Assembly: GCA_964440155.1 (NCBI GenBank)
Contig: CAYTRH010000004.1
Span: 1 to 51,461, forward strand
Length of the DNA stretch: 51,461 nt
Direction: 5' to 3'
DNA from: PFJX01 sp964440155
GTDB taxonomy: Bacteria; Pseudomonadota; Gammaproteobacteria; Burkholderiales; Thiobacillaceae
The notes beneath the pieces are model-generated. The model made no database searches. It was not told the origin of the DNA and saw nothing but the letters and a program-made list of their open reading frames with translations. Made by a program: the position numbers and the translations under genes. This document shows, piece after piece, positions 25,134 to 34,414 of this stretch. The first letter of the stretch is position 1; each line of letters opens with the position of its first letter.

Positions 25134-26161
25134 CCGTCTCCGTTCGCCACGCCGCCGCGGCCGATGCCGCCGCCTGGGACGCCTACGTGTTCGGCGCCGC
25201 CGGCGGCACCTTCTTCCATCGTTACGGCTGGCGGCGGGTGATCGAGCAGGCCATGCGCCAGCCCTGCCACTATCTGCTGGCCGAGCGCGCTGGACGTCTG
25301 GTCGGCGTGCTGCCGCTGGGCGAGATACGCAGCCGTCTGTTCGGTCACACCCTGATCTCCATGCCGTTCAGCGTCTACGGCGGCATCGTCGCCGACGACG
25401 ACGCGGCGCGCGACGCGCTCGACCGCGCCGCGCAGGCACTGGCGAACGAATTGGGCGTCGGCCACCTGGAGTACCGCGACCGTGACCGGCGCGCGCATGC
25501 CGACTGGCCCGGCACGGATCTGTACGCCACCTTTCGCAAGCCGCTCCTGCCTGAAGTGGAAGCCAACATGCAGGCCATACCGCGCAAGCAGCGCGCCATG
25601 GTGCGCAAGGGCATCAAGGCGGGCCTGAAGAGCGAGGTCGACCGCGATCTCGATCGGTTCTACCCGGCTTTCTGCCAGAGCTGGCATCGCCTGGGCACGC
25701 CGGTCTTTCCGCGTCGCTATTTCGAACTGGTGCTGGAAGCTTTCGGCGACGACGTCGACATCGTCACAGCCAGCCTCGACGGGCAACTGGTGTGTTGCGT
25801 GATGAATTTCTATTTCCGCGACGAGGTCTGGCCGTATTTCGCCGGCATCACACCGGCCGCGCGCGAAGTGGCGGGCAGTGACTTCATGTACTGGGAGGTC
25901 ATGCGCAGGGCGGTGGAGCGTGGCTACCGCCTGTTCGACTTCGGCCGCAGCAAGGTCGGCACCGGCTCATACGACTTCAAGCGCAACTGGGGCTTCGAGC
26001 CGCAACCGCTGCATTATGGCTACCATCTGGTGCGCGCCCGGGCGGTGCCCGAGCACAACCCCAGCAATCCCAAGTACCGCCTGTTCATCCAGGCTTGGCA
26101 GCGCATGCCGCTGGCGTTGGCCAACGCCCTGGGGCCGCACCTGATCCGCCAGTTGGGGTGA
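25130..26161 (+). CDS. XrtA-locus FemAB-like acyltransferase
   Basis: A 343-residue protein with two GNAT-like lobes of the FemAB type, in the PEP-CTERM-associated branch. Supporting segments are DAYVFGAAGGTFFHRYGWRRV near the N terminus, IPRKQRAMVRKGIKAGL in the middle, and YWEVMRRAVERGYRLFDFGRSKVGTGSYDFKRNWG in the second lobe. Relatives transfer amino acids from tRNA or modify cell-wall sugars. Here an aminoacyl or acyl modification of the polysaccharide is possible but unproven. The ATG overlaps the deacetylase stop by four bases, and the next gene begins two bases after its own stop. Confidence 0.9.
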   Translation: MTVSVRHAAAADAAAWDAYVFGAAGGTFFHRYGWRRVIEQAMRQPCHYLLAERAGRLVGVLPLGEIRSRLFGHTLISMPFSVYGGIVADDDAARDALDRAAQALANELGVGHLEYRDRDRRAHADWPGTDLYATFRKPLLPEVEANMQAIPRKQRAMVRKGIKAGLKSEVDRDLDRFYPAFCQSWHRLGTPVFPRRYFELVLEAFGDDVDIVTASLDGQLVCCVMNFYFRDEVWPYFAGITPAAREVAGSDFMYWEVMRRAVERGYRLFDFGRSKVGTGSYDFKRNWGFEPQPLHYGYHLVRARAVPEHNPSNPKYRLFIQAWQRMPLALANALGPHLIRQLG

Positions 26162-26163
26162 GG

Positions 26164-27396
26164 GTGCCGGCCGCCTGCACGCACGATCCCGATCGGGGCG
26201 GTGACCGCCCCGGTCTGCTGTTCCTCGCCCATCGTATTCCCTACCCGCCGGACAAGGGTGACAAGATCCGTGCCTGGCACCTGTTGCGCCACCTCGCCCG
26301 GCGCTATCGCGTGCATCTCGGCGCCTTCGTCGACGACCCGGCCGACTGGCGTCATGCGGATACGCTGGCGTCGGTGTGCGCGACCACACACCTGGTCGAC
26401 CTGCGTCCGCGGCGCGCCCGTCTGCGCGCGCTCGGCGGTTTGTGGCGTGGCGAGGCGTTGACCCTGCCCTACTATCGTCATGCCGGCTTGCAGGCGTGGG
26501 TGGACCGGTGCCTGGCCGACGGCACGCGGCGCGTGCTGGCCTATTCCTCGGCCATGGCCCGCTTCGTCATGCATGCGCGCGGCGCGCGCCGGGTGATGGA
26601 CTTCGTCGACATCGATTCCGACAAATGGCGCCAGTATGCGCCGACCAAACGCTGGCCCATGACCTGGCTGTACCGGCGCGAAGGGGAAAAACTGCTCGCC
26701 TGGGAACGCGCGGTGGCGGTCGAATTCGATGCCAGCCTGTTCGTCTCGGCGGCGGAAGCGGACGATTTCCGCCGCCTGGCGCCCGAGAGCGCGCACAAGG
26801 TCGGCTATTTCCACAACGGTGTCGATGCCGACTATTTCTCGCCGGCGCACGCACTCGCCAATCCCTATGGCGCCGGTGAAGAGGTGGTGGCGTTCACCGG
26901 CATGATGGACTACTGGCCCAATGTCGATGCCGTGACCTGGTTCGCCGAACAGGTGCTGCCGCGTCTGCGCCGGCAACGCCCGGCGCTGCGCTTCGCCATC
27001 GTCGGCGCTCGCCCCACTGCCGAGGTGCTGGCGTTGGCGCGACGCGACGGCGTGCTGGTCACCGGCCGGGTCGAAGACGTGCGCCCTTACCTGGCGCATG
27101 CGCGCGTGGTGGTGGCGCCGTTGCGCATCGCGCGCGGCATCCAGAACAAGGTGCTGGAGGGCATGGCCATGGCGCGTCCCGTGGTGGCCACGGCGCAGGC
27201 GTTGGAAGGCATCGGCGCGCGCGTGGGTGAAGAGGTGCTGCTGGCCGATAGCGCCGACCAGTTCGCCGTTGCGGTACTGAGCGCGGCCGATCGCGACGAT
27301 CTGGGCCCGGCCGCGCGCGCGCGCGTGCTGTGCGACTTCGCCTGGGATGACAATCTGGCGCGCGTCGACACCTTGCTCGAGGGGGCGTCCCCATGA
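26164..27396 (+). CDS. XrtA-associated glycosyltransferase, stp1 family
   Basis: A 410-residue GT-B glycosyltransferase of the first PEP-CTERM/EpsH1 sugar-transferase family. The N-terminal lobe begins LLFLAHRIPYPPDKGDKIRAWHLLRHLARRY, a family signature. The C-terminal donor lobe carries FTGMMDYWPNVDAVTWF, IVGARPTAEVLALA and PLRIARGIQNKVLEGMAMARPVVAT, where the Glu and following residues bind the nucleotide-sugar. I chose the GTG at 26164 because it directly follows the FemAB stop; the frame is open further upstream inside that gene. Its last bases overlap the exosortase start. Confidence 0.9.
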   Translation: MPAACTHDPDRGGDRPGLLFLAHRIPYPPDKGDKIRAWHLLRHLARRYRVHLGAFVDDPADWRHADTLASVCATTHLVDLRPRRARLRALGGLWRGEALTLPYYRHAGLQAWVDRCLADGTRRVLAYSSAMARFVMHARGARRVMDFVDIDSDKWRQYAPTKRWPMTWLYRREGEKLLAWERAVAVEFDASLFVSAAEADDFRRLAPESAHKVGYFHNGVDADYFSPAHALANPYGAGEEVVAFTGMMDYWPNVDAVTWFAEQVLPRLRRQRPALRFAIVGARPTAEVLALARRDGVLVTGRVEDVRPYLAHARVVVAPLRIARGIQNKVLEGMAMARPVVATAQALEGIGARVGEEVLLADSADQFAVAVLSAADRDDLGPAARARVLCDFAWDDNLARVDTLLEGASP

Positions 27397-28898
27397 TGAA
27401 CCGTTCCACCTGGTATCCGGCCGTGTTGGTGCTCGCCCTGGTATGGGCAGCGAGTGCCGCACTGCTGCATCCGACGCTGCTGTCCATGGTGCAGATCTGG
27501 GAGCGTTCGGAAACCTTCGCGCATGGTTACGTCATCGTGCCGATCGCGCTGTGGCTGGTGTGGCGCATGCGTCACCGTCTGGCCGCCGTGCCGACCGCAC
27601 CCGATTGGCGCGCCTCGGCCGCGATCGCCGTGTTGCTGCTGGGCTGGCTGGCGGCGCGCGTGGGCGGGGTGTTGGTGGCGGAGCAATATGCCCTGGTGGG
27701 TATCTGGATCGCCTCGGTCTGGCTGCTGTTCGGTCTGGCCATGCTGCGCGCCGCCGCCTTTCCGCTGGGTTTCCTGCTACTGATGGTGCCCAACGGCGAG
27801 GCGCTGATCCCGCCGCTGATCAACTTCACTGCCGATTTCACCGTCGCCGCGGTCAAGCTGATCGGCATACCGGTGTATCGCGAAGGCACATTCTTTTCCC
27901 TGCCCACCGGTGACTGGAGTGTGGTGGAGGCCTGTTCCGGACTGCGTTACCTGATCGCCTCGTTCACGCTGGGGCTGCTGTATGCCTACCTGACCTATCG
28001 CAGTCCGTGGAAGCGTATCGCCTTCACCATTGCCGCCGTGGTGGTGCCGATTCTGGCCAACGGGGTACGCGCCACCATGATCGTGCTGATCGCGCACTAC
28101 TCCGACATGAAGCTGGCACTGGGCGTCGACCATTTCATTTACGGCTGGGTCTGGTTCGGCATCGTCATGCTGCTGATGTTCTGGGTCGGGCTGCTGTGGC
28201 GCGAGGATCATGACGAACCGGCGCCTCCACCGCCCGCGCCGCCGCCCCGCGCGCATTGGCGGCCGGTGGCCGCGGTGTTGGCATTGCTGGCGTTGCCGGC
28301 CGCCTACGCACTGCACCTGTCGGACAAGACCGTGCATGCGCCCGGTCTGGCGCTGCCGGAACCCGCGGTGGGCTGGACCCGTGTCGTGGAGGCGCCCACC
28401 AGTTGGCAGCCGCATTGGCGGGGTATGGACCAGATGCTGGTCGGCTACTACCGCGCGGACTCCGGCGACAGCGTCAGCCTGCACGTCGCTTGGTATGGTG
28501 CCCAGCGCCACGACGCCGAGCTGATCAACAGCCAGAACTACATGGTGCCGGAGCGGCATCCGGTGTGGCGTGACCTCGGCCGCACGGTGACCCGCCGCGA
28601 GGTGGCCGGGCATTCGTTGCCGTTGGCTGCCTCCTTGCTCGACTCGCCGGCGCAGATGCAGCGCCTGCTGGTCTGGCAATGGCACCGCATCCAGGGCCGC
28701 GATGGCATCAGTCCCTATCGCGCCAAACTGGAACTGGCCTGGTCGGCGCTGCTGGGACGGGGCGACGAGGCCGCCGCGGTGATCGTCGCCGCACCCTACG
28801 CCCGGGATCAGGCCGAAGCCGAGGCGACGCTGCGTGCCTTCCTGGACGCGCACAAGCCGGCGCTGGATGCCGCGCTGGACCGCGCCAACGAGCCCTGA
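27393..28898 (+). CDS. xrtA: Exosortase A fused to an EpsI-like domain
   Basis: A polytopic membrane transpeptidase-like enzyme that recognises the PEP-CTERM tail of exported proteins. The N-terminal 270 residues contain about eight membrane helices and the catalytic triad expected for exosortases: Cys181 in VVEACSGLRYL, Arg226 in NGVRATMIV and His247 in DHFIYGWVWF. After a proline-rich linker (about 272-285) and one more helix, residues 300-501 form an EpsI domain (DUF3485-like), usually a separate gene in other species. It overlaps stp1 by four bases. Its likely substrate in the window is the protein at 36840-37838. Confidence 0.95.
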   Translation: MMNRSTWYPAVLVLALVWAASAALLHPTLLSMVQIWERSETFAHGYVIVPIALWLVWRMRHRLAAVPTAPDWRASAAIAVLLLGWLAARVGGVLVAEQYALVGIWIASVWLLFGLAMLRAAAFPLGFLLLMVPNGEALIPPLINFTADFTVAAVKLIGIPVYREGTFFSLPTGDWSVVEACSGLRYLIASFTLGLLYAYLTYRSPWKRIAFTIAAVVVPILANGVRATMIVLIAHYSDMKLALGVDHFIYGWVWFGIVMLLMFWVGLLWREDHDEPAPPPPAPPPRAHWRPVAAVLALLALPAAYALHLSDKTVHAPGLALPEPAVGWTRVVEAPTSWQPHWRGMDQMLVGYYRADSGDSVSLHVAWYGAQRHDAELINSQNYMVPERHPVWRDLGRTVTRREVAGHSLPLAASLLDSPAQMQRLLVWQWHRIQGRDGISPYRAKLELAWSALLGRGDEAAAVIVAAPYARDQAEAEATLRAFLDAHKPALDAALDRANEP

Positions 28899-28909
28899 GC
28901 CCGCCGAGC

Positions 28910-30052
28910 ATGAACGCCGAGCCGCCCCTGGTCGCGCACGTGGTGCACCATTTCGGCACCGGCGGCATGGAGAACGGCATGGTCAACCTGTTCAATCGCA
29001 TGCCGGAGCGCGCCTACCGCCATGTGGTGATCTGCCTCGCCGGTCATGGCGAGTTCCGCCGCCGTATCCACCGCCGCGACATCGAGTTCCTCGACCTGGA
29101 GCGGCGGCCGGGCCATGACGTGCGCTGGCACGCGCGCCTGTATCGCCTGCTGCGCCGGCTGCGTCCGGACATCCTGCACACGCGCAACCTGAGCACGCTG
29201 GAAGCCCAGTTCGTCGGTGCGCTCGCCGGGGTGCGCCGGCGCGTGCATGGCGAGCACGGCCGCGACGTGTTCGACCTGGACGGACGCAATCGTCGCTATA
29301 ACCTGTTGCGCAAGGCCGCGCGCCCGCTGGTGCACCGCTACGTCGCGGTCAGCCGCGACCTGGCCGAGTGGCTGGGCGGCACCGTCGGCGCCCGCGCCGA
29401 GCGCGTGCGCCAGATCTACAACGGCGTCGACGGCACACGTTTCCACCCGCGCGGGGCGCAGCGTCCCGACCTGGGCCGGCCCGACTTCTTCGCCGGCGCC
29501 ACCTGCGTCATCGGCAGTGTCGGGCGCATGGCCGAGGTCAAGGATTACCCCGGCCTGGTGCAAGCCTTCATCCGTCTCAACCAGACCCACCCCAGGGCCG
29601 AGGGCCTGCGCCTGATCCTGGTCGGCGACGGTCCGACCCGGCAGCGCTGCCAGGCCATGCTCGATGCCGCCGGTCTGGCGGCACGCGCGTGGCTGCCGGG
29701 CGACCGGCACGACACCGCGGAATGGCTGCGCGCGTTCGACCTGTTCGTGCTCAATTCGCTGGGCGAGGGCATCTCCAACACCATCCTGGAGGCCATGGCC
29801 AGCGCGCTACCGGTGATCGCCACTCGGGTCGGCGGCAACCCGGAGCTGGTGCGGCCGGGCGAGAACGGCACACTGCTGGCGCCGCGCGACCCGGATACCC
29901 TGGCGGCCACGTTGGCCGCCTATGTCGACGATGGCGCGCGCCGGCAACGCGAGGGCGCGGCCGGGCGTGCACGCGTCGAGGCGGATTTCGACTGGGACCG
30001 CGCCACCGCCGCCTACCAGGGCGTGTACGATGAATTGATGAATCATCCGTGA
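28910..30052 (+). CDS. XrtA-associated glycosyltransferase, stp2 family
   Basis: A 380-residue GT-B glycosyltransferase of the second PEP-CTERM/EpsH1 sugar-transferase family. The N-terminal signature VAHVVHHFGTGGMENGMVNLFNRMP is characteristic. A GT4 donor lobe follows: GSVGRMAEVKDYPGLVQAF, LILVGDGPTRQRCQ, and LGEGISNTILEAMASALPVIATRVGGNPELV with the ExxxxxxxE motif. The ATG at 28910 lies 11 bases after the xrtA stop. It should add one sugar of the repeat unit on the cytoplasmic face; donor and acceptor are unknown. Confidence 0.92.
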   Translation: MNAEPPLVAHVVHHFGTGGMENGMVNLFNRMPERAYRHVVICLAGHGEFRRRIHRRDIEFLDLERRPGHDVRWHARLYRLLRRLRPDILHTRNLSTLEAQFVGALAGVRRRVHGEHGRDVFDLDGRNRRYNLLRKAARPLVHRYVAVSRDLAEWLGGTVGARAERVRQIYNGVDGTRFHPRGAQRPDLGRPDFFAGATCVIGSVGRMAEVKDYPGLVQAFIRLNQTHPRAEGLRLILVGDGPTRQRCQAMLDAAGLAARAWLPGDRHDTAEWLRAFDLFVLNSLGEGISNTILEAMASALPVIATRVGGNPELVRPGENGTLLAPRDPDTLAATLAAYVDDGARRQREGAAGRARVEADFDWDRATAAYQGVYDELMNHP

Positions 30053-30071
30053 CCGGGGAAGAACCATAACC

Positions 30072-31964
30072 ATGTGCGGCATCACCGGTGTTTTCGACCT
30101 GCGCGAACGGCGCCCCATCGAGCGCGAGGTGTTGGCGCGCATCAACGACATGCAGTCCCATCGCGGTCCGGACGAGGCCGGTTTGCACTTGGAGCCGGGC
30201 CTGGGCTTGGGGCACCGCCGCCTGTCCATCATCGACATCGCCGCCGGCCAGCAGCCGCTGTGCAACGAGGACGAGAGCGTCTGGGTGGTGTTCAACGGTG
30301 AAATCTACAACTTCGTCGATCTGATCCCCGAACTCAGCGCGCTCGGCCACACCTTCCGCACCCGCTCGGACACCGAGACCATCGTGCATGCCTGGGAGCA
30401 GTGGGGCGAGGACTGCGTGCACCACTTCCGCGGCATGTTCGCGTTCGCGCTGTGGGACCGCAAGCGCGAGACGCTGTTCATGGCGCGCGATCGCCTGGGC
30501 GTCAAGCCGCTGCATTACGCGGTCACCGACGACGGCTTTCTGGTGTTCGGCTCCGAACTGAAGACGCTGACCGCCTGGCCGGGTTTTCGCCGCACCATCG
30601 CCGAGCCGGCGGTGGAGGAATATTTCGCCTACGGCTACGTGCCGGAGCCGCGCACCATCTATGCCGGCGCGCTGAAGATGCCGCCCGGTCACCGGCTGCT
30701 GATCGAGCGCGGCAAACCGGTCGGCCAGCCACGCGAATACTGGGACGTGCCGTTCCAGCCGCTGGCGCCGATGACGCTGGAGGCGGCCGAGGACGAACTG
30801 ATCGCGCGCCTGCGCGAGGCGGTGAAGATCCGCATGGTGGCCGAGGTGCCGCTCGGCGCCTTCCTGTCCGGCGGCGTCGATTCCTCCGCCGTGGTGGCGA
30901 TGATGGCGAACTTGAGCGATCAGCCGGTCAAGACCTGCTCGATCGCGTTCGACGATCCGCGCTATGACGAATCCGATTACGCGCGCGCGGTGGCCGAGCG
31001 CTACCGCACCGACCACCACGTCAACACCGTGGCGGCCGAGGATTTCAGCCTGGTCGACCAGCTCGCCCACCTCTACGACGAGCCCTACGCCGACTCCTCG
31101 GCCATGCCCACCTACCGCGTCTGCCAACTGGCGCGACGCGACGTCACCGTGGCCTTGTCGGGCGACGGCGGCGACGAGAACTTCGCCGGTTACCGGCGCT
31201 ATCGCTGGCACGGCTACGAGGAAAGCATGCGCCGCCTGCTGCCCTACCGGCTGCGCAAGCCGCTGTTCGGTCTGCTCGGCCGCATCTACCCCAAGGCCGA
31301 CTGGGCGCCGCGCGTGCTGCGCGCCAAGACCACCTTCCAGGCCATGGCGCGCGACACCGTGGAGGGCTATTTCCATGGCGTGTCGGTGATGGGCGACGAC
31401 CTGCGCGCGCGCGTGTTCAGTCCCACCTTTCGCCGCCACCTGCACGGCTACCGCGCGGTGGAGGTGATGCGCCGGCACCATGCGCGCAATCCTGCGCGCG
31501 ACACCATCGCGCAGGTGCAGTACCTGGACATGAAGACCTATCTGGTCGGCGACATCCTGACCAAGGTGGACCGCGCCAGCATGGCGCACGCGCTGGAGGT
31601 GCGCGTACCCTTCCTCGACCACCGGCTGATGGAATGGGTCTCCGGCCTGCCCACCGATTTCAAGCTGCGCGGCGGCGAAGGCAAGTTTCTGCTGAAACGC
31701 GCGCTGGAGCCCTATCTGCCGCACGACATCATGTACCGCCGCAAGATGGGTTTTTCCATCCCGCTGGCCGAGTGGTTCCGCGGTCCGCTACGCCAGCGGC
31801 TGGCCACGGCGCTGGGATCGCAGCGCATGGCCGATACCGGCCTGTTCGACATGGCCTTCCTGGCGCGCATGGTCGACGAACACGCGCGCGGCATCCGCGA
31901 TTACAGCGCCTCGCTGTGGGCCCTGCTGATGTTCGAAGCCTTTCTGCGCAACCACGACAAGTAA
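30072..31964 (+). CDS. XrtA-associated amidotransferase, asparagine-synthase family
   Basis: A 630-residue AsnB-like enzyme of the exosortase-A-associated amidotransferase 1 type. The glutaminase domain starts with the catalytic Cys2 (MCGITGVFDL) and holds SHRGPDEAG, LGHRRLSIID and FNGEIYNF. The synthetase domain has the pyrophosphate loop FLSGGVDSSAVVAMMA near residue 268, SGDGGDENFAGYRRY and RKMGFSIPLAEWF. In polysaccharide loci such proteins probably amidate uronic-acid sugars rather than make asparagine; that is family-level inference. It starts 19 bases after stp2. Confidence 0.92.
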   Translation: MCGITGVFDLRERRPIEREVLARINDMQSHRGPDEAGLHLEPGLGLGHRRLSIIDIAAGQQPLCNEDESVWVVFNGEIYNFVDLIPELSALGHTFRTRSDTETIVHAWEQWGEDCVHHFRGMFAFALWDRKRETLFMARDRLGVKPLHYAVTDDGFLVFGSELKTLTAWPGFRRTIAEPAVEEYFAYGYVPEPRTIYAGALKMPPGHRLLIERGKPVGQPREYWDVPFQPLAPMTLEAAEDELIARLREAVKIRMVAEVPLGAFLSGGVDSSAVVAMMANLSDQPVKTCSIAFDDPRYDESDYARAVAERYRTDHHVNTVAAEDFSLVDQLAHLYDEPYADSSAMPTYRVCQLARRDVTVALSGDGGDENFAGYRRYRWHGYEESMRRLLPYRLRKPLFGLLGRIYPKADWAPRVLRAKTTFQAMARDTVEGYFHGVSVMGDDLRARVFSPTFRRHLHGYRAVEVMRRHHARNPARDTIAQVQYLDMKTYLVGDILTKVDRASMAHALEVRVPFLDHRLMEWVSGLPTDFKLRGGEGKFLLKRALEPYLPHDIMYRRKMGFSIPLAEWFRGPLRQRLATALGSQRMADTGLFDMAFLARMVDEHARGIRDYSASLWALLMFEAFLRNHDK

Positions 31965-31976
31965 GCCGCCCGCGCC

Positions 31977-33197
31977 ATGAGCCTGCGCATCCTGCACGTC
32001 TTCGACCACTCACTGCCGCTGCACTCCGGCTATACCTTTCGCAGCGCCAACATCCTGCGCGCGCAGCATCGTCTGGGCTGGCAGACCTGGCATCTGACCA
32101 GCCCCAAGCAGCGCGACTGCGCGCTGGACGAAGAGGATGCCGACGGCCTGCACTTCTACCGCACCCGGCCGCCGCGCGGTCTGCTCGCCCGCCTGCCGGT
32201 GCTGAACCAGTGGGCGGTGATGCAGGCGACCGAACGGCGTCTGCACGAACTGGCGCGGCGCATCCGGCCCGACCTGCTGCACGCGCATTCACCGGTGCTC
32301 AACGCCTGGCCGGCGATCCGGGTCGGCGCGCGTCTGGGCCTGCCGGTGGTGTATGAGATCCGCGCGTTCTGGGAGGACGCGGCGGTGGACCACGGCACCC
32401 AATCCGAGGGCGGTCCGCGTTACCGGCTCACGCGCGCGCTGGAGACGCGTGCGGTGCGGCGTGCCGATCAGGTCATCACCATCTGCGAGGGTTTGCGCGG
32501 CGACCTGATCGCGCGCGGTATTGCCGGTGACAAGATCAGCGTGGTGCCGAACGCGGTGGACATCGAGCATTTCAGCATCGGCCAGGGCGCGGATCAGGCG
32601 CTCAAGGCCAGTCTGGGATTGGCCGGCTGCCGCGTGATCGGCTTCCTCGGCTCGTTCTATGCCTATGAGGGCCTGGACCTGTTGATCGACGCGCTGCCGC
32701 GCATGCTGGCGCAGGCGCCGGACATCCGGCTGCTGCTGGTCGGCGGCGGGCCGCAGGAGGCGGCGTTGCATGCGCGCGCCGCCGCGCTGGGCGTGGCCGA
32801 GCAGGTGAAGTTCGTCGGCCGCGTGCCGCATGCCGAGGTCGGGCGCTACTACAGCGTGGTCGACCTGCTCGCCTATCCGCGCCACCGCATGCGCCTGACC
32901 GACCTGGTGACGCCGCTGAAACCGCTGGAGGCGATGGCGCAGGGCCATCTGCTGATCGCCTCCGACGTCGGCGGTCACAGGGAACTGATCGAGGATGGCG
33001 TCACCGGCACGCTGTTCCGTGCCGGCGACGTCGACGACCTCGCCGCCAAGGCCGTGGCCACGCTGGCACGCGCCGACGGTGGCGCGGCGCTGCGCGCTGC
33101 CGGCCGCGCCTTCGTCGAGCGCGAGCGCAACTGGACGCGCAGCATCGAGCGGCACAAGGCCATCTACGGCCGCGCCCTGGGCAGGACGCTGGCATGA
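31977..33197 (+). CDS. XrtA-associated glycosyltransferase, Daro_2409/stp3 type
   Basis: A 406-residue GT4 glycosyltransferase. The opening LRILHVFDHSLPLHSGYTFRSANILRAQ is the signature of the third glycosyltransferase family seen with exosortase A. Other landmarks are VVYEIRAFWEDAAVDHGTQSEG, IGFLGSFYAYEGLDLLIDALP, LLLVGGGPQE and a donor loop at DLVTPLKPLEAMAQGHLLIASDVGGHRELI. It starts 12 bases after the amidotransferase stop and overlaps the next glycosyltransferase by four bases. Sugar specificity cannot be read from sequence. Confidence 0.9.
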   Translation: MSLRILHVFDHSLPLHSGYTFRSANILRAQHRLGWQTWHLTSPKQRDCALDEEDADGLHFYRTRPPRGLLARLPVLNQWAVMQATERRLHELARRIRPDLLHAHSPVLNAWPAIRVGARLGLPVVYEIRAFWEDAAVDHGTQSEGGPRYRLTRALETRAVRRADQVITICEGLRGDLIARGIAGDKISVVPNAVDIEHFSIGQGADQALKASLGLAGCRVIGFLGSFYAYEGLDLLIDALPRMLAQAPDIRLLLVGGGPQEAALHARAAALGVAEQVKFVGRVPHAEVGRYYSVVDLLAYPRHRMRLTDLVTPLKPLEAMAQGHLLIASDVGGHRELIEDGVTGTLFRAGDVDDLAAKAVATLARADGGAALRAAGRAFVERERNWTRSIERHKAIYGRALGRTLA

Positions 33198-34414
33198 GCG
33201 ACACACCACGCCTGGTGGTGTTCTCCAGCCTGTTTCCCCATGCCGCGCAACCACAGGCCGGGGTGTTCATCCGCGAGCGCATGTTCCGCGTCGCCCGCCA
33301 ACTGCCGCTGGTGGTGGTGTCGCCGCGGCCGTGGTTTCCCGGCCAGGGGTTGATCCGCCGGCTGCGTCCCGGCTACCGCCCGCAATGCGCGCGCCACGAA
33401 CGCCAGGGCGACATCGACGTCTGGTTCCCGCGTTTCTTCTCGCCGCCCGGCATGCTGCGCCGCTACGACAGCCTGTTCATGGCGTTGGGCAGTTATGCGA
33501 CGCTGCGGCGGCTGAAGCGCGCCGGCTACAACGTCATCGACGCCCACTTCGCCTATCCCGACGGCCATGCCGCCGTGCGCCTGGGACGCTGGCTGGGCCT
33601 GCCGGTGGCGGTCACGCTGCGCGGCTCGGAAGTACCGCAGAGCCGCCGTCCGGCACTGGCCCGACGGCTGGCCGAGGTGTGTCGGCGCGCCGACGCGGTG
33701 ATCACGGTGTCGGACTCGCTGCGCCGCCTGGCGCTCGGTCTGGGGCTCGATCCGGCGCGTGCGCGCGTGGTCGGCAACGGTGTCGACAGCGACCGTTTCC
33801 AGCCGGTCGAACGCGCTCAGGCTCGCGCCCGCTTCGGCCTGCCGGCCGAGGCGCGGGTGCTGATCACGGTCGGCGGGCTGGTCGAGCGCAAGGGCTTTCA
33901 CCGTGTCATCGCCTGTATGCCGGAACTGCTGCGCGACCAGCCGGATCTGCATTACCTGGTGGTCGGCGGCGCCAGCCCCGAGGGCGACATGAGCGCGCAG
34001 TTGCGCGCGCAGACGCGCGCGCTGGGGCTAGACACGCGCGTGCATTTTCTCGGCCCCATGGCGCCGGACGAGTTGAAATGGCCGCTGTCAGCCGCCGACG
34101 TGTTCGTGCTGTCCACGCGCAACGAAGGCTGGGCCAACGTCATCCTCGAGGCCATGGCCTGCGGCCTGCCGGTGGTGGCCAGCGACGTCGGCGGCAACCG
34201 CGAGGTGGTGTGCGATGCGCGCTACGGCGAGATCGTGCCGTTCGACGACGCGCGCGCGCTCACCGACGCGCTGGCACGCGCGCTGGCGCGCGATTGGGAT
34301 CGCGACGCCATCATCGGCTACGCACGCGCCAACGACTGGAGCGGGCGCGTGGCCGAACTGATCGCCATGTTCCGCCGGCTGCGCGCCGGCCTGCCGCCGT
34401 GGAGCGCGCCATGA
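33194..34414 (+). CDS. GT4-family glycosyltransferase
   Basis: A 406-residue GT-B glycosyltransferase. The N-terminal FSSLFPHAAQPQAGVFIRERM motif is typical of GT4 enzymes acting on exopolysaccharide. VIDAHFAYPDGHAAVRLGRW and VTLRGSEVPQ follow. The donor lobe has TVGGLVERKGFHRVIACMP, VGGASPEGDM, and STRNEGWANVILEAMACGLPVVASDVGGN with the ExxxxxxxE pair. It overlaps stp3 and the CapK-like gene by four bases on either side, so the three are translationally linked. It is the fourth glycosyltransferase of the locus. Confidence 0.88.
   Translation: MSDTPRLVVFSSLFPHAAQPQAGVFIRERMFRVARQLPLVVVSPRPWFPGQGLIRRLRPGYRPQCARHERQGDIDVWFPRFFSPPGMLRRYDSLFMALGSYATLRRLKRAGYNVIDAHFAYPDGHAAVRLGRWLGLPVAVTLRGSEVPQSRRPALARRLAEVCRRADAVITVSDSLRRLALGLGLDPARARVVGNGVDSDRFQPVERAQARARFGLPAEARVLITVGGLVERKGFHRVIACMPELLRDQPDLHYLVVGGASPEGDMSAQLRAQTRALGLDTRVHFLGPMAPDELKWPLSAADVFVLSTRNEGWANVILEAMACGLPVVASDVGGNREVVCDARYGEIVPFDDARALTDALARALARDWDRDAIIGYARANDWSGRVAELIAMFRRLRAGLPPWSAP

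Noticed and set aside
29751..31724. 657-residue minus-strand ORF
   Set aside because: It is antisense to the stp2 glycosyltransferase and the amidotransferase, both clearly real; the long frame is a GC-skew artefact.
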